64,000 nucleotides of DNA from Nitrospirillum amazonense. Lineage in GTDB: Bacteria > Pseudomonadota > Alphaproteobacteria > Azospirillales > Azospirillaceae. The position numbers and the translations under genes were made by a program. How positions within the stretch are numbered: the first letter of the stretch is position 1; each line of letters begins with the position of its first letter. Shown here one piece after another: positions 16,250-26,155 of the stretch. The notes beneath the pieces are model-generated. The model was not told the origin of the DNA, did no database searches, and saw only the letters and a list, made by a program, of their open reading frames with translations. The stretch spans positions 434,001-498,000 of the forward strand of contig NZ_VITV01000001.1 of NCBI RefSeq assembly GCF_007828035.1, written 5' to 3'.

Positions 16250-16401
16250 TCAAGGGTGCGACACCGACACACGCGGTGCCGACACCCATTCCCGACGAAG
16301 AACCCGGCTGGCTTTACGGGCCGGCGTTTTATAGGAATGGGGGATGTGATAACAGACGTCTTCCTTTTCGACAGACGTTTCCCAGCTGGCAGAGTTCATC
16401 C

Positions 16402-17673
16402 ATGAACAGCGCGTCCCCCTACGCCCCCAAGTCCGAGTTCCTGCGCGTCATGACGGAGCGCGGGTTCTTCCACCAGTGCACCGATATGGAGGCGCTGGAC
16501 GCCGCCTTCCTGGCCGGGCCGGTGACGGGCTATATCGGCTTCGACGCGACGGCGGACAGTCTGCACGTGGGCAGCCTGGTGCAGATCATGATCCTGCGCT
16601 GGCTGCAGCGGACGGGGAACCGGCCCATCGCGCTGATGGGCGGCGGCACCACCAAGATCGGCGACCCCTCGGGCAAGGATGAATCCCGCCAGCTGCTGAC
16701 CAACGACGCCATCGCCCAGAACATTCTGGGCATCCGCAAGCCCATGGATCGGCTGCTGGATTTCAACGACGGGCCCAACGGCGCCATCCTGGCCAACAAC
16801 GCCGATTGGCTGGATGAGCTGGCCTACATCCCCTTCCTGCGCGACGTGGGCCGCCACTTCACCATCAACCGCATGCTGACCTTCGATTCCGTGAAGACGC
16901 GGCTGGACCGGGAACAGCCGCTGACCTTCCTGGAATTCAACTACATGATCCTCCAGGCCTACGACTTCGTGGAGCTGAACCGCCGCTTTGGCTGCCAGCT
17001 GCAGTGCGGCGGGTCGGACCAGTGGGGCAACATCGTCAACGGCGTGGAGCTGGGCCGGCGCGTGTCGCAGGCGGCCCTATTCGGCCTGACCGCCCCGCTG
17101 CTGACCACCGCGTCCGGCGCCAAGATGGGCAAGACCGCCAACGGCGCCGTCTGGCTGAATCCGGAGCGGCTGAGCGACTGGGACTTCTGGCAGTACTGGC
17201 GCAACACCGAAGACGCGGACGTGGGCCGCTTCCTGCGGCTGTTCACCGAGCTGCCGCTGGATGAGATCGCGCGGCTGGAGGCCCTGCAGGGGGCCGAGAT
17301 CAACGAGGCCAAGAAGATCCTGGCCAACGCCGTCACCGCCCTGATGCGCGGGGAAGAGGCGGGGGCCGCCGCCGCCGAGACCGCCCGCCAGACGTTCGAG
17401 CAGGGTGCGACCTCAGAAGGCCTGCCCAGCATCGACGTGGGCCTGGCGGAACTGGAGGAGGGCATTCCCGCCTACGCCCTGCTGCTGCGTTCCGGCCTGG
17501 CGGGCAGCAACGGCGAGGCCCGGCGCCTGATCAAGGGCGGCGGCGCCAAGGTCAACGACATCCGCATCGCCGATGAGCAGGCCAAGATCACCGCCGCCGA
17601 CATCACCGACGGCGACATCATCAAGCTGTCGTCCGGCAAGAAGAACCACGCCCTGGTGAAGGTCGCCCGCTGA
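16402..17673 (+). CDS. tyrS: Tyrosyl-tRNA synthetase
   Basis: A 423-residue class I synthetase charging tRNA-Tyr. The tyrosine-binding N-terminal catalytic region contains [20 protein letters not shown], in which HVGS is the HIGH variant. It continues with [20 protein letters not shown], then [20 protein letters not shown] and the KMSKS counterpart [13 protein letters not shown]. The C-terminal S4 RNA-binding domain ([20 protein letters not shown], then VNDI) is complete. The ATG at 16402 follows a poorly conserved leader. Its stop overlaps the start of the next gene by one base (TGATG). Confidence 0.97.
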   Translation: MNSASPYAPKSEFLRVMTERGFFHQCTDMEALDAAFLAGPVTGYIGFDATADSLHVGSLVQIMILRWLQRTGNRPIALMGGGTTKIGDPSGKDESRQLLTNDAIAQNILGIRKPMDRLLDFNDGPNGAILANNADWLDELAYIPFLRDVGRHFTINRMLTFDSVKTRLDREQPLTFLEFNYMILQAYDFVELNRRFGCQLQCGGSDQWGNIVNGVELGRRVSQAALFGLTAPLLTTASGAKMGKTANGAVWLNPERLSDWDFWQYWRNTEDADVGRFLRLFTELPLDEIARLEALQGAEINEAKKILANAVTALMRGEEAGAAAAETARQTFEQGATSEGLPSIDVGLAELEEGIPAYALLLRSGLAGSNGEARRLIKGGGAKVNDIRIADEQAKITAADITDGDIIKLSSGKKNHALVKVAR

Positions 17674-17993
17674 TGCCCTTCCAAGTGAACGGGGGCCGGG
17701 GCATGATCTTGCGCCTGGTGCTGGTGGGCATGGCGGCGCTGGTCGCTCTGTTCGGCACGCTGGGCGTGGTCGTGGGCCTGCGGGTGTCGGCGGTTCTGCT
17801 GGGCCTGGGTTTCCTGGCCGCCCTGTTGCGGGTGTGGACCAAGGTGAAGCCGGAACGGCGCCTGCGCGCGACCCTGCGGCTGGTGCTGTTCTCCGCCCTG
17901 ATCCTGGTGCTGATCGAGCGGCTGGCCGTGCTGGGCGGCTATGGCGTGCAACTGCATGAGGGCCTGCGCCTGGCCTTCGGCCTGGCGCTATGA
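17673..17993 (+). CDS. Small membrane protein (106 aa)
   Basis: The frame has three hydrophobic segments: ILRLVLVGMAALVALFGTLG, VVVGLRVSAVLLGLGFLAAL and LRLVLFSALILVLIERLAVL, with a basic loop (WTKVKPERRLRA). Its ATG overlaps the tyrS stop, which supports translation as part of the same transcript. No family recognised and no catalytic residues visible. The positive-inside pattern puts the basic loop in the cytoplasm. Confidence 0.65.
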   Translation: MPFQVNGGRGMILRLVLVGMAALVALFGTLGVVVGLRVSAVLLGLGFLAALLRVWTKVKPERRLRATLRLVLFSALILVLIERLAVLGGYGVQLHEGLRLAFGLAL

Positions 17994-18152
17994 CCCCCGC
18001 CTGTCCATAGGACTCAAGGCCCCCCGGGCGCGACGGCGTTGCCCGTCCGAACGGCATAGGTGCAGCACCTTGCGGGCTGCCGCGAACCTGCCAGACTGTG
18101 CCCTTGGGTGGTCGCCAGGGGCGGCGCCACCCCGGGGATAGGCGGGGGCGCC

Positions 18153-19445
18153 ATGTCGGGGGACGGCAGGGATCAGGGGGCCGCGATCGCGCAGACGGTC
18201 GACGCGGCCATAACCGGGGCGGCGGTTTCGGCACACCCGCCGGCCGGCCCCGTGGCCCGTTGCCTTTACCGCGCCCGCGCCGGCCTGGGCCGGCGGGGGA
18301 CCATCGCCTGGACCCTGGCCCTGATCTGGCTGCGCGCCCTTCGGCACCGTGCAGGTGCCGCCCTGTTCGGACGTACCCGCGCCTGGGGGCAGCGCCTGTC
18401 CTTGTTCCTGACCCTGACCGGCCCGCAGGCCGCCGCCGGCACCTTGCGCCACTGGCGCGACCGTGCGCTGGACAACGCCGCCCGCCACATGCGGGACCCG
18501 CGCGGCACCGGCGCGTCCGCCCGCCTGCGCCGCGCCTGGATTGCCCTGGCCGTACGGGCGGGCTATGTCCTGGATCACCAGGCGAGCCGCCTGACCTGGC
18601 GCCTGGCCCGCACCCTGCGGGTGATGGAGCGGCAGGCCGCCGCCCCGGCCCGGCTGGGCCCGCCGCCCCGCAGGGGCCCGGGCGCCCCGTCGCGCCTGGC
18701 CGCCCGCCTTGCAGCCATAGGCTGGGGCGTGCTGGAAAGGCTGGCCAAGGGCCTTGACAGGGGGGGCCGGCTGGTTTGGCGGATCAGCGCGGCAGGCAAC
18801 GCGGTCACCGGCCGGTTCGGTCACGCCATCCTGCGCCTGGGTCGAACCTGGGGCGCGACGGGTCTGGCGCTGCTGCGCCGACTCCACGCCCGTCTGCGGC
18901 CAGCAACCGCATCCGCCCGGCAGTGGCCGGCGCACCATCTGCGCCCTGTGGGGCGGATGGCGCGTGATATCTTCCAGACCGCCCTGGCCCGCGCCCGCAT
19001 CTATCCGTGGCGCCGCCTGGGCGCCCGCCTGCTGGTGCCCGCACAATGCGCCGCAGGCATTCTGTTCGGCCTCAGCCTGCTGCGCCGGGGCGACACGGTG
19101 CACATGCTGGCCGGCGGCCTGCTGGTCACCGCCTTCGTGCTGATGGCCATCATTTACACCTGGATGCAGGCCCACCAGCCCAAGGTGGAGGCGCCCGGCG
19201 CGGCAGCGGCCGAAGAGACGACCGGGCCGGCGGACCTGCCGGAACCGGCGCCGATAGCGGAGCCCCCCGTCGAAAAGACGATCGACCCGCCGCCCTTGGC
19301 GGCGCTGCAGACGGTGGCGCCGCCCGAGATATCGTCGCCCGAGACGCCCCTGCCCAAGCCCCGGCGCAAGCGGACGCGGCGTAAGGCCGCGGCATCGCCA
19401 CCGTCCGCCCCGCCATTGGCCGGCGATCTGGCAACGGGCGCCTGA
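18153..19445 (+). CDS. Arginine-rich membrane protein of unknown function (430 aa)
   Basis: From the ATG at 18153 (MSGDGRDQGAAIAQTVDAAI) the frame runs through a long Ala/Arg-rich helical region with many WR, RR and ARL stretches. It then has two adjacent hydrophobic segments (AQCAAGILFGLSLLRRGDTV, LAGGLLVTAFVLMAIIYTWM). The C-terminal tail is Pro/Glu-rich and ends in the basic cluster PKPRRKRTRRKAA. I recognise no family. A 501-codon frame on the other strand overlaps it but lacks protein-like features. Either a poorly conserved envelope protein or a rapidly diverging gene. Confidence 0.5.
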   Translation: MSGDGRDQGAAIAQTVDAAITGAAVSAHPPAGPVARCLYRARAGLGRRGTIAWTLALIWLRALRHRAGAALFGRTRAWGQRLSLFLTLTGPQAAAGTLRHWRDRALDNAARHMRDPRGTGASARLRRAWIALAVRAGYVLDHQASRLTWRLARTLRVMERQAAAPARLGPPPRRGPGAPSRLAARLAAIGWGVLERLAKGLDRGGRLVWRISAAGNAVTGRFGHAILRLGRTWGATGLALLRRLHARLRPATASARQWPAHHLRPVGRMARDIFQTALARARIYPWRRLGARLLVPAQCAAGILFGLSLLRRGDTVHMLAGGLLVTAFVLMAIIYTWMQAHQPKVEAPGAAAAEETTGPADLPEPAPIAEPPVEKTIDPPPLAALQTVAPPEISSPETPLPKPRRKRTRRKAAASPPSAPPLAGDLATGA

Positions 19446-19559
19446 GCCAAGGCGGCGCACAAGTGGCAGCTGAAATTGGCCCCCTGCCATCACCTCATAA
19501 TGGCATTGATTTGCGTCGCCCCTGCAATACCATGGACGCTAACACCCTGATTTGCAGGG

Positions 19560-20474
19560 ATGAACGCGGGGGATACTGAAACCATGCTGCAGATCGACGG
19601 TCTGACGCACACCTATGCCAACGGCGTGCAGGCACTGCGCGGGCTGACCCTGGACATTCCCCGGGGGATGTTCGGCCTGCTGGGCCCCAACGGCGCCGGC
19701 AAATCCACGCTGATGCGCATCGTCGCCACCCTGCAGCAGCCGACCGGCGGCCGCGTCACCTTCGACGGTGTCGACGTGCTGGCGGAACCCCAGCGTCTGC
19801 GCCAAGCCCTGGGTTACCTGCCCCAGGAATTTGGCGTCTACCCCCGCGTCTCGGCGGAGGACATGCTGGACCACCTGGCCGTGCTGAAGGGCCTGTCCAA
19901 CAAGGCGGAACGGCGGGAGCAGGTCACCGCCCTGCTGCAGCAGACCAATCTGTACGACGTGCGCAAGAAGGCGCTCTCGGGCTTTTCCGGCGGCATGCGC
20001 CAGCGCTTCGGCATCGCCCAGGCCCTGCTGGGCGACCCGCGCCTGATCATCGTGGATGAGCCCACCGCTGGCCTGGATCCGGAGGAGCGCAACCGCTTCC
20101 ACGGCCTGTTGTCGGAGATCGGGGAGAATGTGGTGGTCATCCTGTCCACCCACATCGTCGACGACGTGGCCGACCTGTGCCCGCGCATGGCCATCATCGA
20201 GGGCGGGCAGATCGTGGCCCAGGGCGACCCCGCCGCCCTGATCGAGGGCATGCGCGGCCGCGTCTGGCGCAAGGTGGTGGCAAAGGTGGAGGTTGAGGCC
20301 TACCGCCAATCCTACCAGGTCATCGCCACCCGACTGGTGGGCGGGCGCAGCGTGCTGCATGTCCTGGCCGACAGTGACCCCGGTGCCGGGTTCGAGGCGG
20401 TGCCGGGTGATCTGGAGGACGTCTATTTCGCGGCCCTTCACCAGCGGCGACATCCTGCGGTGCTGGCCGCCTGA
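19560..20474 (+). CDS. ABC transporter ATP-binding protein (paired with permease/peptidase fusion)
   Basis: A 304-residue ATPase. Walker A is GLLGPNGAGKSTLMRIV. The signature is ALSGFSGGMRQRFGIAQALL, Walker B is RLIIVDEPTAGLDPEERNRF and the switch His is in VILSTHIVDDVADLC. The long C-terminal region after the nucleotide-binding domain is typical of ABC-2 exporter ATPases. The start could also be ATG 19584 (MLQIDGLTHTYANG), nearer the usual N-terminus. It precedes the permease/peptidase gene by 53 bases, the known two-gene arrangement of this exporter type. Cargo unknown. Confidence 0.93.
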   Translation: MNAGDTETMLQIDGLTHTYANGVQALRGLTLDIPRGMFGLLGPNGAGKSTLMRIVATLQQPTGGRVTFDGVDVLAEPQRLRQALGYLPQEFGVYPRVSAEDMLDHLAVLKGLSNKAERREQVTALLQQTNLYDVRKKALSGFSGGMRQRFGIAQALLGDPRLIIVDEPTAGLDPEERNRFHGLLSEIGENVVVILSTHIVDDVADLCPRMAIIEGGQIVAQGDPAALIEGMRGRVWRKVVAKVEVEAYRQSYQVIATRLVGGRSVLHVLADSDPGAGFEAVPGDLEDVYFAALHQRRHPAVLAA

Positions 20475-20527
20475 TGCCGCCGGCCCCTGGCCACCCTTAT
20501 CCTTTTCCGCAACGGACAGGTCACCCC

Positions 20528-23500
20528 ATGGCCGCGCTGTGCCTTATTGCCCGCATCGCCTGGTTCGAGCTGCGCTATCAGCTGCGCCAACCAGCGTTGA
20601 TCATCAACTTCCTCATCTTCTTCCTCATCACCTTCCTGGCCACGACGGTGGAGCAGATACAGGTGGGCGGCCGCAGCAACGGCGTCCACATGGACAGCCC
20701 CTTCGTCGTGCTGCAGATCGCGGGCATCCTCAGCCTGTTTGCCATGACCATGGTGCTGCGCGGCCTGACCGACCCGGTGCTGCGCGACGCCGACACGGGC
20801 ATGGCGGGCATGGTAGGCGCGACCCCGGTGCCCCGTCCCCTGCTGCTGGGCGGGCGCCTGGTGGGCGCCATCATCGCCTGCACCATCGCCATCTCCTCCT
20901 GCCAGTGGGGCGTCATCGTCGGACGCCTGGCCTGGTGGGTGGATCCGGAGCATTTCGGCGCCTTCCGCCCGCTGGATTACCTGTACGCGCTGGGCGTGTT
21001 CAGCGTGCCCAACATGCTGGTCACGGGCGCGCTGTTCTTCGCCGTGGCGGCCTTCACCCGCCGCCAGATGGCGACGTACGTGGTCATGATCGCCCTGATC
21101 GGCATCTATGCCGTCAGCAGCAATGCCATGTCCGACCCCAGCTATCGCACGCTGGTCGGTTATCTCGACCCCTTCGGCCTGTCGCCCTACGCCAACATCA
21201 CCCGCTATTGGACGGTGGTGGAGCGCAATACCCAGCTGCCGCCCCTGGCCGGCATCCTGCTGGCCAACCGGGCGATATGGGTCGGGGTGGGCCTGGCGCT
21301 GTTCGGCATCGGGCTGGCGGGGGACGCCTGGGCCCTGCGGCAGGGGGCCCGCCCGCCCGCGACGCCCAAACCGGCCACGGACGCGGCCCTTCCAGCGGCC
21401 GTGCTTCGGCCCGTCCCGCCCCGCCTGGGTTTGGGCGCGGCGTGGCTGATGCTCCGCCGCCGCCTGGCGTTCGAGGTGGGCGCCACGCTGCGCAGCCCCA
21501 GCTTCTGGATCCTGCTGGCGCTCAGCACCATCAACATGACGGCGTCGCTGCTGCTGCAGAACAAATGGTACGGCACGGAAACCTATCCCGTGACCCGCCT
21601 CATGGTGTTGCTGATCCTGGGCACCTTCACCATCGCCCCGCTGGCCATCGCCAGCTATTACACGGGTGAACTGGTGTGGCGGGAACGCCAGGCGGGCATG
21701 GCCGACATCGTGGGCGCCACGCCGGCTCCCGGCTGGGTCTTCACCTTGTCCAAGTTCCTGACGGTGGCCCTGGTCATGGCCGGCCTATGGCTGGTCGCCA
21801 TCCTGCCGTCGGTCGGGGTGCAGATCGCCCGGGGACCCGTGGCCATCGAGCCCGGCCTGTACCTGACGCCCCTGATGGGCATGGCCTTCCCCGACATGCT
21901 GATCGTGGCGGCGTTGACCCTGTTCGCGCAGGTGCTGTCGCCCAACAAGTTCGTCGGCTATGCGGTCATGGTGGTCTACACCGTCCTGCTGGCGACGGCG
22001 CAGCGCCTGGGGCTGGAGGACAACCTGCTGCTGTACGGCGGCACGCCGGACCTGCACCTGTCCGATATGAACGGCTATGGCCATTTCCTGGCGGGCCATA
22101 CCTGGTTCAGCGTCTATTGGGGGGCGGCGGCCGTGCTGTTGCTGCTGCTGACCCATCTGATGTGGCCGCGCAGCCGCACCCTGACCTGGCGCGACCGGGG
22201 CCGGGCACTGGTGACGGGGTGGACCCTGCCCACCGGCGCCCTGGCCGGCCTGTTGCTGGCGGCCTTCATCGCCAGCGGCGTATGGATCCACCACAACACC
22301 CACGTCCTGAACACCTTCCACAGCCGGGACGGGGACGAGGCCCGCGACGTGGCCTTCGAGCATGCCTACCGCCAGTACGAGACCCTGCCCCAGCCGCGCA
22401 TCACCAGCGTGTCGGTGGATGTGGACCTTTATCCCGCCGTCCAGGGCTTTGACGCCCGCGGACGCTATGTCCTGGAGAACCACACACAGGCACCCCTGTC
22501 CCAGGTGCACATGGTCCTGCCAACCGGCATCGACTTGGGGAAAGCGTCGCTGGAGGGGGCGCGGCTGACGACCGAGGACCACGCGCTGAACTACTATATC
22601 TTCACCCTGGACCGGCCGTTGGCGCCGGGGGAGCGCCGGCAACTGGACTTCACCATCAGCCAGCGCCACCCGGGTTTCACCAACAACGCCCGCGCCCCCA
22701 TGGTGGTGGATAACGGCAGCTTCATCGGCTATGGCCGCGCCCTGCCGGTCATCGGCTTCACCAAGGCCCGGCTGCTGCAGGACCGGTTCCGCCGCCGCAA
22801 GCACGGGCTGGAACCCATCGACCGCATGGCCAAGCTGGAGGATCAGAGCCAATGGACGGTGTCGGACCTGGGGCCCGACGCCGACTTCGTGGATTTCGAG
22901 ACCACCATCTCCACCGTGCCGGACCAGATCGCCATCGCACCGGGCTACCTGGAAAAGGAATGGACGGCCAAGGATGCGATGGGCTGCGACCGCCGCTATT
23001 TCCACTATCGCACCGACACCCCCATCGCCCATTTCGAATCCTGGCTGTCGGCCCGCTACACCGTGGCGCGCGACACCTGGGGCGAGGGCGGCCGCGCCGT
23101 CGACCTGGCGGTGTATTACCATCAGCCCCACGCCTGGAACGTGGACCGCATGATGCTGGGCATGAAGCGGGCGTTGACGTACGCCAGCCAGAACTTCGGC
23201 CCTTATCAGCACCGGCAGTTGCGGGTGCTGGAGTTCCCGGACTACAGCCGCTTCGCCCAGAGCTTCCCCAACACGGTTCCCTATTCCGAGGGCATCGGCT
23301 TCGTCAGCGACCTGCGCGACAAGACCAAGATCGATCCGGTGTTCTACGTCACGGCGCACGAGGTCGCCCATCAATGGTGGGGTCACCAGTTGATCGCCGC
23401 CAACGTCCAGGGCGGCACCCTGCTGGTGGAAAGCCTGGCGCAGTACACCGCCCTGATGGTGATGGAGCATGAATACGGCCCCCACCAGATCCGCAAGTTC

Positions 23501-24160
23501 CTGAAATTCGAATTGGACCGCTATCTGGGCGCGCGCGGGCGCGAGGATCTGGAGGAACTGCCGCTGGTGCGGGTGGAGGGGCAGCCCTACATCCACTACC
23601 AGAAAGGCTCGCTGGCCATGTACGCGCTCAAGGATTACCTGGGCGAGGAGACGGTGAACCGGGCGCTGGCCCGCCTGCTGAAGGAAAGCCGGGCTCGCAC
23701 CGACCGCTACGCCCTGTCCACCGACCTGGTGGCGGCCTTGAAGACGGAGGCGCCGGACCAGGCAGACCTGATCAGCGACATGCTGGAAAAGATCGTCCTG
23801 TATGACCTGAAGGTCACGGCCTCGCACGCCGAGGCCCTGCCCGACGGCCGGTACAAGGTCAGCGTGACCGTCAGCGCCGCCAAATTCGAGGCGGACGGCC
23901 AAGGCAAGGAGGCGCCCATTCCCTTCATCGCCATGCCCATCGACATCGGCCTGTTCAGCGCCGAGCCGGGGAAAGGGGCCTTCGGTGACCACGACGTCAT
24001 CCACCTGGCCAAGCATCCGCTTCATTTCGGCGATCAGACCATCGAGCTGGTGGTGGACAGGAAGCCGGCGTTCGTCGGCGTCGATCCCTACAACAAGCTG
24101 ATCGACCGCAATTCCGACGACAACGTGGCGCGGCTCGGGTCCGTAAGCCTGGGCCCATGA
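20528..24160 (+). CDS. ABC-2 permease fused to an M1-family metallopeptidase (1210 aa)
   Basis: The first half has two ABC-2-type membrane blocks, each with the repeated cytoplasmic motif (MAGMVGATPVPRPLL, ADIVGATPAPGWVF) and about six transmembrane segments. The second half is a gluzincin domain with the zinc site HEVAHQWWGH (His944, Glu945, His948) and the third ligand Glu968 in LLVESLAQY. That glutamate is one residue further from the last His than in classical M1 enzymes. PYSEGIGFVSDL replaces the GAMEN exopeptidase motif. The fusion suggests coupling of peptide processing with export, an inference. The start MAALCLIARIAWFELRYQL is typical of the family. Confidence 0.93.
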   Translation: MAALCLIARIAWFELRYQLRQPALIINFLIFFLITFLATTVEQIQVGGRSNGVHMDSPFVVLQIAGILSLFAMTMVLRGLTDPVLRDADTGMAGMVGATPVPRPLLLGGRLVGAIIACTIAISSCQWGVIVGRLAWWVDPEHFGAFRPLDYLYALGVFSVPNMLVTGALFFAVAAFTRRQMATYVVMIALIGIYAVSSNAMSDPSYRTLVGYLDPFGLSPYANITRYWTVVERNTQLPPLAGILLANRAIWVGVGLALFGIGLAGDAWALRQGARPPATPKPATDAALPAAVLRPVPPRLGLGAAWLMLRRRLAFEVGATLRSPSFWILLALSTINMTASLLLQNKWYGTETYPVTRLMVLLILGTFTIAPLAIASYYTGELVWRERQAGMADIVGATPAPGWVFTLSKFLTVALVMAGLWLVAILPSVGVQIARGPVAIEPGLYLTPLMGMAFPDMLIVAALTLFAQVLSPNKFVGYAVMVVYTVLLATAQRLGLEDNLLLYGGTPDLHLSDMNGYGHFLAGHTWFSVYWGAAAVLLLLLTHLMWPRSRTLTWRDRGRALVTGWTLPTGALAGLLLAAFIASGVWIHHNTHVLNTFHSRDGDEARDVAFEHAYRQYETLPQPRITSVSVDVDLYPAVQGFDARGRYVLENHTQAPLSQVHMVLPTGIDLGKASLEGARLTTEDHALNYYIFTLDRPLAPGERRQLDFTISQRHPGFTNNARAPMVVDNGSFIGYGRALPVIGFTKARLLQDRFRRRKHGLEPIDRMAKLEDQSQWTVSDLGPDADFVDFETTISTVPDQIAIAPGYLEKEWTAKDAMGCDRRYFHYRTDTPIAHFESWLSARYTVARDTWGEGGRAVDLAVYYHQPHAWNVDRMMLGMKRALTYASQNFGPYQHRQLRVLEFPDYSRFAQSFPNTVPYSEGIGFVSDLRDKTKIDPVFYVTAHEVAHQWWGHQLIAANVQGGTLLVESLAQYTALMVMEHEYGPHQIRKFLKFELDRYLGARGREDLEELPLVRVEGQPYIHYQKGSLAMYALKDYLGEETVNRALARLLKESRARTDRYALSTDLVAALKTEAPDQADLISDMLEKIVLYDLKVTASHAEALPDGRYKVSVTVSAAKFEADGQGKEAPIPFIAMPIDIGLFSAEPGKGAFGDHDVIHLAKHPLHFGDQTIELVVDRKPAFVGVDPYNKLIDRNSDDNVARLGSVSLGP

Positions 24161-24170
24161 CGACGTGAAC

Positions 24171-24222
24171 AACGGCAGTGACGCGGGGGTCCCGGTGCCC
24201 CCCGTCACTGCCGTTTCCATTC
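24171..24222 (+). terminator. Strong intrinsic terminator after the ABC operon
   Basis: A perfect 13-bp stem, AACGGCAGTGACG (24171-24183) with CGTCACTGCCGTT (24203-24215), is extended inside by a G5/C5 pairing with one bulge, and TTCCATT follows. It starts 10 bases after the permease/peptidase stop codon. Confidence 0.8.
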
Positions 24223-24355
24223 CGGCCCATAAAATGGCAGCGCCAGGCGAATTCCGCCCGTTGTAGGGTGGGATGGGACGGCCCGGCCTGCTAGGGTGCC
24301 CCGCGAAGCCGGGGCATAAGCCCCCAAAACCATATCCGGAGGCCACCCCCCGCCC

Positions 24356-26101
24356 ATGGTGCATGAGACCCCCCTGATCGCCATCATCGTCGGCGGCCTC
24401 GGCTGCGCCTTCGTCCTGGGCGCCATCGCCACCCGCCTGCGCATCTCGCCCCTGGTGGGGTATTTGCTGGCGGGGGTCATCCTGGGCCCGTTCACGCCGG
24501 GCTTCGTCGCCGACCAGCACCTGGCGTCGCAGCTAGCGGAGATCGGCGTCATCCTGCTGATGTTCGGGGTGGGCCTGCATTTCTCCCTGTCCGATCTCAT
24601 GTCGGTGAAGCTGATCGCCATTCCCGGCGCCCTGGCGCAGATCGGCGTCGCCACCCTGATGGGCATGGGCCTGGCCCGACTGATGGGCTGGGGCCTGGGG
24701 GCGGGGCTGGTCTTCGGCCTGGCCCTGTCGGTCGCCAGCACGGTGGTGCTGCTGCGTACCCTGCAGGAACGCCGCCTGATGGAGACGCAGGGCGGCAAGA
24801 TCGCCATCGGCTGGCTGGTGGTGGAGGATATGGCCATGGTGCTGGCGCTGGTGCTGCTGCCGGCGCTGGGCGACCTGATGGGCGGCATGGGCTCGCCCCC
24901 CCTGTCCCAGTTGGCCCTGACCCTGGCGCTGACCCTGGGCAAGGTGGCCCTGTTCGTCGCCCTGATGCTGGCGGGCGGGCGCCGGCTGATCCCCTGGGTG
25001 CTGCACCGCGTCACCCAGACCGGCTCACGCGAGCTGTTCCGCCTGGCGGTGCTGGCGGTGGCGCTGGGCGTGGCCTTCGGGGCGGCCGAGCTGTTCGGCG
25101 TTTCCTTCGCGCTGGGCGCCTTCTTCGCCGGCATGACCCTGGCCGAATCCCCGCTGGCGCATGAGGCGGCAGAGGAATCGCTGCCCCTGCGCGACGCCTT
25201 CGCCGTGCTGTTCTTCGTGTCGGTGGGCATGCTGTTCGACTGGCACATCCTGATCGACCACCCCCTGCCCCTGCTGGGCACCCTGGCCATCATCCTGGTG
25301 GGCAAGGTGGTGGCGGCCTACGTGTTGGTGCGCGCCTTCCGCCATACCATCCCAACGGCGCTGACCATCGCCGGCGGCCTGGCGCAGATCGGCGAATTCT
25401 CCTTCATTCTGGCGGCGTTCGGCGTGGATCTGGGCCTGCTGCCGCCCACGGGGCAGAGCCTGATCCTGGCGGGGGCCATTCTGTCCATTCTTTTGAACCC
25501 GCTGGTGTTCATTGGCCTGCAGCGCCTGGCTGCCCACCGCCCGCGCAAGGCGGCGGCCACCACCGGCGAGGCGGAAACGGCGGAGGCCCCGACCAAGGTC
25601 AAAACCCTCACGGCCCCCGAACCGACCGCCCTGGCCGACCACGCCATCATCATCGGCTATGGCCGTGTCGGCCGCCTGGTCGGCGAGGCCCTGCGCCAGG
25701 ACGGCACGCCCGTGCTGGTGGTGGAAGAGGACACCGGCATCCTGGAACAGCTGCGCGGCGCCGGGCAGGAGGTGATTGCCGGCAACGCGGCCCAGCCGGA
25801 CGTGCTGGCCGCCGCCAACCTGGAGGGTGCGCGGTGGCTGTTCGTGGCCGTGCCCAACAGCTTCGAGGCGGGGCAGGTGGTGGCCCAGGCGCGCAAGCGC
25901 AACCCACAGCTGGACATCATCGCCCGCGCCCACACCGACGCCGCCGTGGACCATCTGCGCCAGCACGGCGCCAGCCTGGTCATCATGGGCGAGCGGGAGA
26001 TCGCCCAGGCCATGCTGTCCCACACCCACGGCCTGCGTATCCCCGACCCCGCGCCCAGCCGGACGGATCCGCCCGATGGGCTGGTGGCGGAGGCCGTCTG
26101 A
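24356..26101 (+). CDS. Kef/YbaL-type monovalent cation:proton antiporter
   Basis: A 581-residue CPA2 antiporter. The N-terminal half has about twelve transmembrane segments with family motifs LVGYLLAGVILGPFTPGF, LAEIGVILLMFGVGLHFSL and GGLAQIGEFSFILAAFGVDL. The C-terminal TrkA_N/RCK domain starts HAIIIGYGRVGRLVGEALRQ (GxGxxG nucleotide-binding motif). The expected role is potassium or sodium efflux gated by NAD(H) or glutathione-type ligands. It is closer to YbaL than to KefB/KefC because no KefF/KefG partner is present. GGAGG lies 12 bases before the ATG. Confidence 0.93.
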   Translation: MVHETPLIAIIVGGLGCAFVLGAIATRLRISPLVGYLLAGVILGPFTPGFVADQHLASQLAEIGVILLMFGVGLHFSLSDLMSVKLIAIPGALAQIGVATLMGMGLARLMGWGLGAGLVFGLALSVASTVVLLRTLQERRLMETQGGKIAIGWLVVEDMAMVLALVLLPALGDLMGGMGSPPLSQLALTLALTLGKVALFVALMLAGGRRLIPWVLHRVTQTGSRELFRLAVLAVALGVAFGAAELFGVSFALGAFFAGMTLAESPLAHEAAEESLPLRDAFAVLFFVSVGMLFDWHILIDHPLPLLGTLAIILVGKVVAAYVLVRAFRHTIPTALTIAGGLAQIGEFSFILAAFGVDLGLLPPTGQSLILAGAILSILLNPLVFIGLQRLAAHRPRKAAATTGEAETAEAPTKVKTLTAPEPTALADHAIIIGYGRVGRLVGEALRQDGTPVLVVEEDTGILEQLRGAGQEVIAGNAAQPDVLAAANLEGARWLFVAVPNSFEAGQVVAQARKRNPQLDIIARAHTDAAVDHLRQHGASLVIMGEREIAQAMLSHTHGLRIPDPAPSRTDPPDGLVAEAV

Positions 26102-26116
26102 AAGACTTAGCGGAGA

Positions 26117-26146
26117 AACGGGCGCGGATGATGGTCCGCGCCCGTT
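26117..26146. terminator. Bidirectional terminator between convergent genes
   Basis: A perfect 12-bp stem, AACGGGCGCGGA (26117-26128) with TCCGCGCCCGTT (26135-26146) and a six-base loop, sits between the antiporter stop and the tricorn stop. Short T-containing runs occur on both sides. Confidence 0.8.
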
Positions 26147-26155
26147 ACCGCCAAC

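Noticed and set aside
16250-16320. Inverted repeat after the AraC gene as a terminator
   Set aside because: Arms are imperfect and no T-run follows.
17988-19493. Minus-strand 501-codon frame overlapping the 18153 gene
   Set aside because: High GC keeps reading frames open; the plus frame has coherent transmembrane and tail features while this one is Gln/Gly/Arg-rich without domains.
21785-24520. Long minus-strand frame under the permease/peptidase gene
   Set aside because: It is antisense to a 1210-residue protein with a full zinc site, and its translation is low-complexity.
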